Below are positions 22,275 to 26,163 of a DNA stretch of 26,163 nt, piece after piece. Where the stretch lies: contig URLU01000007.1 in NCBI GenBank assembly GCA_900548765.1, forward strand, positions 1-26,163, written 5' to 3'. This stretch comes from an uncultured Lachnobacterium sp. Its GTDB lineage: Bacteria; Bacillota; Clostridia; Lachnospirales; Lachnospiraceae. Numbering within the stretch: position 1 is the stretch's first letter; each line of letters starts with the position of its first letter. Under the pieces are notes generated by a model. The model was not told the origin of the DNA. It saw only the letters and a list, made by a program, of their open reading frames with translations, and ran no database searches. The translations under genes were made by a program, and so were the position numbers.

Positions 22275-23561
22275 ATGAGTAATTTATATGAAAGCAAATT
22301 CATGCAAAAAGTTAAAACCGTAGGCGAAAAATGTGCGGGAAATAAGGCGATTGCCGCAGTGTCAGCTGGTATGATGATGGCAATGGGTATAATCCTGATT
22401 GGTGCAATATTCCAGTTAATTGCAATTATACCTACATTTTTTGGAGCGTGGACAACGGATGATGCAATTTATAAGACACTATTGGTACCATATGACTTGT
22501 CCATGGGATTGATTTCCGTATACATGGCATTTACTATTGCATATTCTTACGCGAAATCGCTTAAGATGCAGGCGCTGACTAATGCTCTGAATGCAATGCT
22601 GATTTTTCTGATTGTTGCAGGACCAATTAAAACAGTAGAGCTTGCAGATGGAAGCACTTTTACCGGAATAGACAATTCCTGTCTGGGTGCAGTCGGTATG
22701 TTTACCGCAATTATTATTTCGCTTTGTACAGTTAAAATGGCTCATTTTTGTGAGAAGCATCATCTGATGATTAAGATGCCGGATGTTGTACCAAAATTCC
22801 TGCAGGATACTTTTGCATCATTGATTCCGCTTGTTATCAATATTGCAATATGGCATACAATAGGAAGTGTTTGTTTGAACGTTATGACAATATCTCTTCC
22901 ATATGCAATTTCTTATCTTTTATCAGCACCACTTGGAGCACTTACAAGTGTACCGGGAATCATCATTGTAGTATTGGTGGCAAATGTACTCTGGACATTT
23001 GGTATTCATGGAACCATGGTTGTCTATATTGCTATCATGGCACCGCTTATGGAATACATAGCAAACAACGCAGAGCATGTATCTAAGGGTGAAGCACTTG
23101 TATTCGTACCGGTAGCATTATTCGGTATCATGAACTGCTGTGGTGGTACAGGAAATACACTGGCACTTTGTGTTATGGGACTTTTCTCAAAGTCGGAGCA
23201 GATTAAAGCAGTGAGCAAGGCTGCGGTTGTACCGGGAGTATTTAATATCAATGAGCCGGCTACATTTGGTTATCCAATTATGTATAACCCTGTACTTGCT
23301 ATTCCATTTATTATTAATCCATTAATTACTATGATTATCTGTTACTTTGGATATATGGTTGGTCTTTTTAAACCTGCATTTACCATGATTACAGCTACAC
23401 TACCGGTTGGTGTATCACCATATCTGTGTACATTATCATGGACAAATGTATTGATTCCTGTAATTGCATTTATAGTGGCATGGGTTATATATCGTCCATT
23501 CTTTAAGGTATATGAGCGTGATTTAATTGCTAAGGAACAGGAAGCAAAAGAGGTGGCTTAA
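22275..23561 (+). CDS. celB: PTS lactose/cellobiose-family IIC permease
   Basis: A 428-residue sugar channel of the EIIC Lac family with about ten membrane helices. Conserved sugar-site motifs are FGIHGTMVV (H245) and FNINEPATFGYPIMYNP (E327), as in ChbC-type structures. It imports the disaccharide while IIB phosphorylates it. A/T-rich codon use fits a highly expressed transporter. Its stop TAA overlaps the next ATG by one base (TAATG), so it is translationally coupled to the GH1 enzyme that would cleave the phosphorylated product. Confidence 0.93.
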   Translation: MSNLYESKFMQKVKTVGEKCAGNKAIAAVSAGMMMAMGIILIGAIFQLIAIIPTFFGAWTTDDAIYKTLLVPYDLSMGLISVYMAFTIAYSYAKSLKMQALTNALNAMLIFLIVAGPIKTVELADGSTFTGIDNSCLGAVGMFTAIIISLCTVKMAHFCEKHHLMIKMPDVVPKFLQDTFASLIPLVINIAIWHTIGSVCLNVMTISLPYAISYLLSAPLGALTSVPGIIIVVLVANVLWTFGIHGTMVVYIAIMAPLMEYIANNAEHVSKGEALVFVPVALFGIMNCCGGTGNTLALCVMGLFSKSEQIKAVSKAAVVPGVFNINEPATFGYPIMYNPVLAIPFIINPLITMIICYFGYMVGLFKPAFTMITATLPVGVSPYLCTLSWTNVLIPVIAFIVAWVIYRPFFKVYERDLIAKEQEAKEVA

Positions 23562-25009
23562 TGGATACAGGCTTTTTATGGGGAGGAGCGATTGCTGCAA
23601 ACCAGGTAGAAGGAGCATGGAACGAGGATAATAAAGGAGAGTCAATCTCTGATCACATTACCGCGGGGACTAAAACATCTCCGCGGATATTTACCAGAGA
23701 ATTGAGGTCAGACGAGCATTATCCAAGTCATCATGCTATTGATTTTTATCATCATTATAAAGAAGATATTGCGCTATTTGGAGAGATGGGTTTTAAAGTG
23801 CTTCGCCTGTCGATTGCATGGTCAAGGATTTTTCCTATGGGTGATGAAGACAAGCCAAATCAAAAGGGGCTGGATTTTTACCATAGGGTGTTTGCTGAAT
23901 GTGAAAAATGGAATATAAGACCACTTGTGACACTTTCACATTATGAAATGCCATACCACTTATGTGAAGCTTATGGAGGCTGGCAAAATAGAAAAATGGT
24001 TAGTTTTTTTCTACATTACTGCCAGACTGTTTTTGAGGAATATAAGGATGAAGTGGATTTGTGGCTGACATTCAATGAAATGAATACTTTAGTCAGCCGT
24101 TTTGGGACGCTTCTTGGTGCGGGAATTTTACCAGAGGACGGAGATGACCTCTTCGGTATGAGCAGGATGAAGAAACTCGAAACCAGGGAAGAGATGCAGA
24201 CTCGTTTTCAGGCATTGCATCATCAATTTCTCGCAAGTGCAAAAGCTGTGGATTTAGCACATAGAATTAATCCTCAAAACAAGGTGGGCTGCATGCTATC
24301 AGCAGCAGGAGTGTATCCTTATACATGCTCACCAGATGATATGCTGGAAGCACAATGGCAGATGAAAAAGAGCAACTGGTTCTGTGGAGATGTCTGCATC
24401 CGCGGAGAATACCCATATTATATGAATCGTTTTTTTGAAGAAAATGGCATTGTTATAAACGAAGAAGCGGAAGATGCAGATACTTTAAAGAATGGTTGTG
24501 TGGACTTTTTTAGTTTTAGCTACTATACATCGCGCTGCGTCACAAGAGACGAGAAGGTACAAAAGGCTGCTGGAAATATGATGCTTGGCGTGCAGAATCC
24601 ATATTTGCAGGCAAGTGAATGGGGCTGGATTATTGACCCTAAGGGTCTGCGCTATCTGCTCAATGCAATTTATGACAGGTACCAGATACCGGTTATGCTC
24701 GTAGAAAATGGGCTGGGTGCTGTTGATGAAGTAGAGGATGGCTGTATACATGACGATTATCGTATTGCTTATTTAAAGGAGCATATAGAGCAGATGAAGG
24801 AAGCCATAAAAGATGGGGTAGATTTAATTGCATATACACCATGGGGCTGTATAGATCTTATCAGTGCCAGTACAGGAGAAATGAAAAAACGCTATGGATT
24901 TATCTATGTAGATTTAGATAATGAAGGAAAAGGCAGCGGAAAACGTATAAGGAAAGACTCCTTTTATTGGTATCAGAAGTGTATTGCCAGCAATGGTGAG
25001 GAATTATAA
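23561..25009 (+). CDS. bglA: GH1 6-phospho-beta-glucosidase
   Basis: A 482-residue cytosolic glycosidase that hydrolyses the phosphorylated beta-glucoside delivered by the PTS into glucose-6-phosphate and glucose or an aglycone. The N-terminal FLWGGAIAANQVEGAW is the GH1 signature; acid/base E173 lies in LTFNEMN and the nucleophile E382 in LVENGLG. The phosphate pocket S437-x6... (SASTGEMKKRYGFIYVD, with S437, K443 and Y445) is the pattern of 6-phospho enzymes. The position downstream of IIC supports the role. 6-phospho-beta-galactosidase is less likely, given the neighbours, but not excluded. Confidence 0.93.
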   Translation: MDTGFLWGGAIAANQVEGAWNEDNKGESISDHITAGTKTSPRIFTRELRSDEHYPSHHAIDFYHHYKEDIALFGEMGFKVLRLSIAWSRIFPMGDEDKPNQKGLDFYHRVFAECEKWNIRPLVTLSHYEMPYHLCEAYGGWQNRKMVSFFLHYCQTVFEEYKDEVDLWLTFNEMNTLVSRFGTLLGAGILPEDGDDLFGMSRMKKLETREEMQTRFQALHHQFLASAKAVDLAHRINPQNKVGCMLSAAGVYPYTCSPDDMLEAQWQMKKSNWFCGDVCIRGEYPYYMNRFFEENGIVINEEAEDADTLKNGCVDFFSFSYYTSRCVTRDEKVQKAAGNMMLGVQNPYLQASEWGWIIDPKGLRYLLNAIYDRYQIPVMLVENGLGAVDEVEDGCIHDDYRIAYLKEHIEQMKEAIKDGVDLIAYTPWGCIDLISASTGEMKKRYGFIYVDLDNEGKGSGKRIRKDSFYWYQKCIASNGEEL

Positions 25010-25028
25010 AAGTAAGAAGGTGGATAGA

Positions 25029-25295
25029 ATGGTTACAAAACAAGTAGAATTTATAAATAAAACAGGACTTCATGCAAGACCAGCATCTGATTTTGTTATG
25101 CTTGCAAAGAAGTTTGAATCTAAAATCACCATTTGTAAAGAGGGCGGAGAACCAGTCAATGCAAAATCAATGGTACGCCTTTTAGCTGAGGGAATAGGAC
25201 AGGGCACAAAGGCTGAGCTGGCAGCGGAAGGTGCGGATGCTGCAGAGGCAGTAGAGGCACTCTCTGAATTGATTGCATCTGGCTTTGGTGAGTAA
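25029..25295 (+). CDS. ptsH: PTS phosphocarrier protein HPr
   Basis: An 88-residue HPr. The active-site histidine is H15 in KTGLHARPAS, phosphorylated by Enzyme I; the regulatory serine region NAKSM holds S47, aligned with Ser46 of other Gram-positive HPr. A longer frame from 24984 overlaps the GH1 gene and adds 15 residues foreign to HPr; AAGGTGG is well placed before the ATG at 25029. It lies between the GH1 and Enzyme I genes. A dedicated HPr in a sugar operon is uncommon, and it could also be the cell's only one. Confidence 0.93.
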   Translation: MVTKQVEFINKTGLHARPASDFVMLAKKFESKITICKEGGEPVNAKSMVRLLAEGIGQGTKAELAAEGADAAEAVEALSELIASGFGE

Positions 25296-25307
25296 GGAGA
25301 CGTTTTG

Positions 25308-26163
25308 TATGGGAGAAGAACACAGACTATTACAGGGAAATGCTGTATCCAGAGGAATTGCCATGGCAGAAGCATATGTGTATGAACCGCTGGATTTGAC
25401 TATTATAAAAGGTATCTGCACAAAGGAAGAAGTAGAGACAGAGTGTAAACGTTTTTATGACGCAATGAATCGGGCAAAGGATGAATTAGAAAGACTCTAT
25501 GACATATTGGAGAAAGAGCACCCTGAACAGGCAAAAATTTTTGCCGCCCATAAAGAGCTTCTTGATGATGAAGAAATGATTGAGGAGACGGAGAATGCCA
25601 TAAAGGAAGATTGCCTTACAGCCGAAAGTGCAGTTGATATGATATTCAATGAATATGCCGAGCTTTTAAAACAGGTCGATGACCCATTGATTGCAGGCAG
25701 AGCAGCAGACCTTTTGGATGTAAAAAGAAGAGTGCTTCGTCTCTTATTAGGAAAAGAAGAAAAGAAACTGGATTATTTTGAACGAGATGTGATTGTAGTA
25801 GCACATGATTTATTGCCAAGTGATACAGCAAACATGGATAGGGGGCACGTCAAGGGATTGATTACTGAGACAGGTGGCTCCAACTCGCACTGTGCAATTC
25901 TGGCAAGAAGTTTTTCACTTCCGGCGGTGCTGGGGGCAGATGGTGCGATAGCACAGATAAAGGATGGACAAAGTCTGATACTTGATGGTTTCACTGGTCA
26001 AGTATTGCTTGCTTTTTCAAATGAGGAAAAGGAAGAATATAGACAAAAGCAGGAGATTTGGAAAAATCAGATACAAGAGGAACAGACTTTTTTACTGCGA
26101 AAGGGAGTCACCAGAGATGGGGTTAAAATTGATATTGGGATTAATGTTGGCTCGGATCAGTAT
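25308..26163 (+). CDS. ptsI: PTS Enzyme I (phosphoenolpyruvate-protein phosphotransferase), 3' end outside window
   Basis: The first 285 residues of Enzyme I, open to the window end. The start MGEEHRLLQGNAVSRGIAMA matches the family, with AAGGAG upstream. The helical HPr-binding domain (about 30-145) is followed by the phosphohistidine domain with the motif TETGGSNSHCAILARS, where H194 takes phosphate from PEP. The motif differs slightly from the usual GGRTSHTAI. The C-terminal PEP-binding barrel (to about residue 540-570) would lie beyond 26163. It starts 12 bases after HPr, completing the phosphorelay in the operon. Confidence 0.92.

Overview
The window looks like chromosome from a low-to-mid GC, probably motile Lachnospiraceae-type Firmicute (the Agathobacter/Roseburia/Lachnospira/Eubacterium sort). 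The reasons are strong AGGAGG ribosome binding sites, ATG starts, MotA, YitT and MATE proteins, a probable DUF3877 protein, a lichenan/cellobiose-type PTS and a probable guanidine-IV (mepA-type) leader. No species is claimed. No rRNA, CRISPR array or transposase gene was seen.

Layout. 1-2.4 kb: a frameshifted acetyltransferase remnant, a membrane-anchored XRE regulator, an orphan flagellar stator gene motA and a GNAT acetyltransferase. 2.5-7.1 kb: a P-type cation ATPase converging on a minus-strand MATE exporter and a probable DUF3877 protein. 7.2-10.8 kb: a YtrA-like GntR regulator with an ABC-2 type exporter (ATPase plus two membrane proteins), preceded by a dense set of operator-like repeats and meeting a convergent YitT gene with overlapping 3' ends. 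10.8-12.9 kb: a 214-bp imperfect inverted-repeat element, then a GH13 oligo-1,6-glucosidase with its own promoter. 12.9-14.5 kb: a promoter, a short structured leader with an intrinsic terminator, and a MepA-type MATE exporter. 14.5-17.6 kb: a membrane protein with a coiled coil, seven 39-bp acidic tandem repeats and three C-terminal LSxEEIAA motifs, converging on peptidase T. 17.6-18.7 kb: one tRNA-Lys(CUU), its terminator, a large structured repeat element and a small TPR protein. 19.0 kb to the end: one long operon with a LevR/PRD-type regulator, PTS IIA, IIB and IIC, a GH1 6-phospho-beta-glucosidase, HPr and Enzyme I (cut by the window end).

The last operon could encode a complete route for a beta-glucoside: Enzyme I to HPr to IIA to IIB to sugar-6-phosphate through IIC, then hydrolysis by the GH1 enzyme, with PRD-based control by the regulator.

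The most interesting non-coding signal is a modular palindromic repeat family. Copy A (17832-18006) has two structured modules between 17-bp terminal inverted repeats. Copy B (13108-13177) keeps only the first module. Copy C (14610-14698) keeps only the second, with different ends. A and B begin in the T-run of an intrinsic terminator, and C lies just after a palindrome that overlaps a -10 box. A second, unrelated inverted-repeat element is at 10816-11029. In 18007-18145 and 18638-18712 I see nothing beyond AT-rich spacer.
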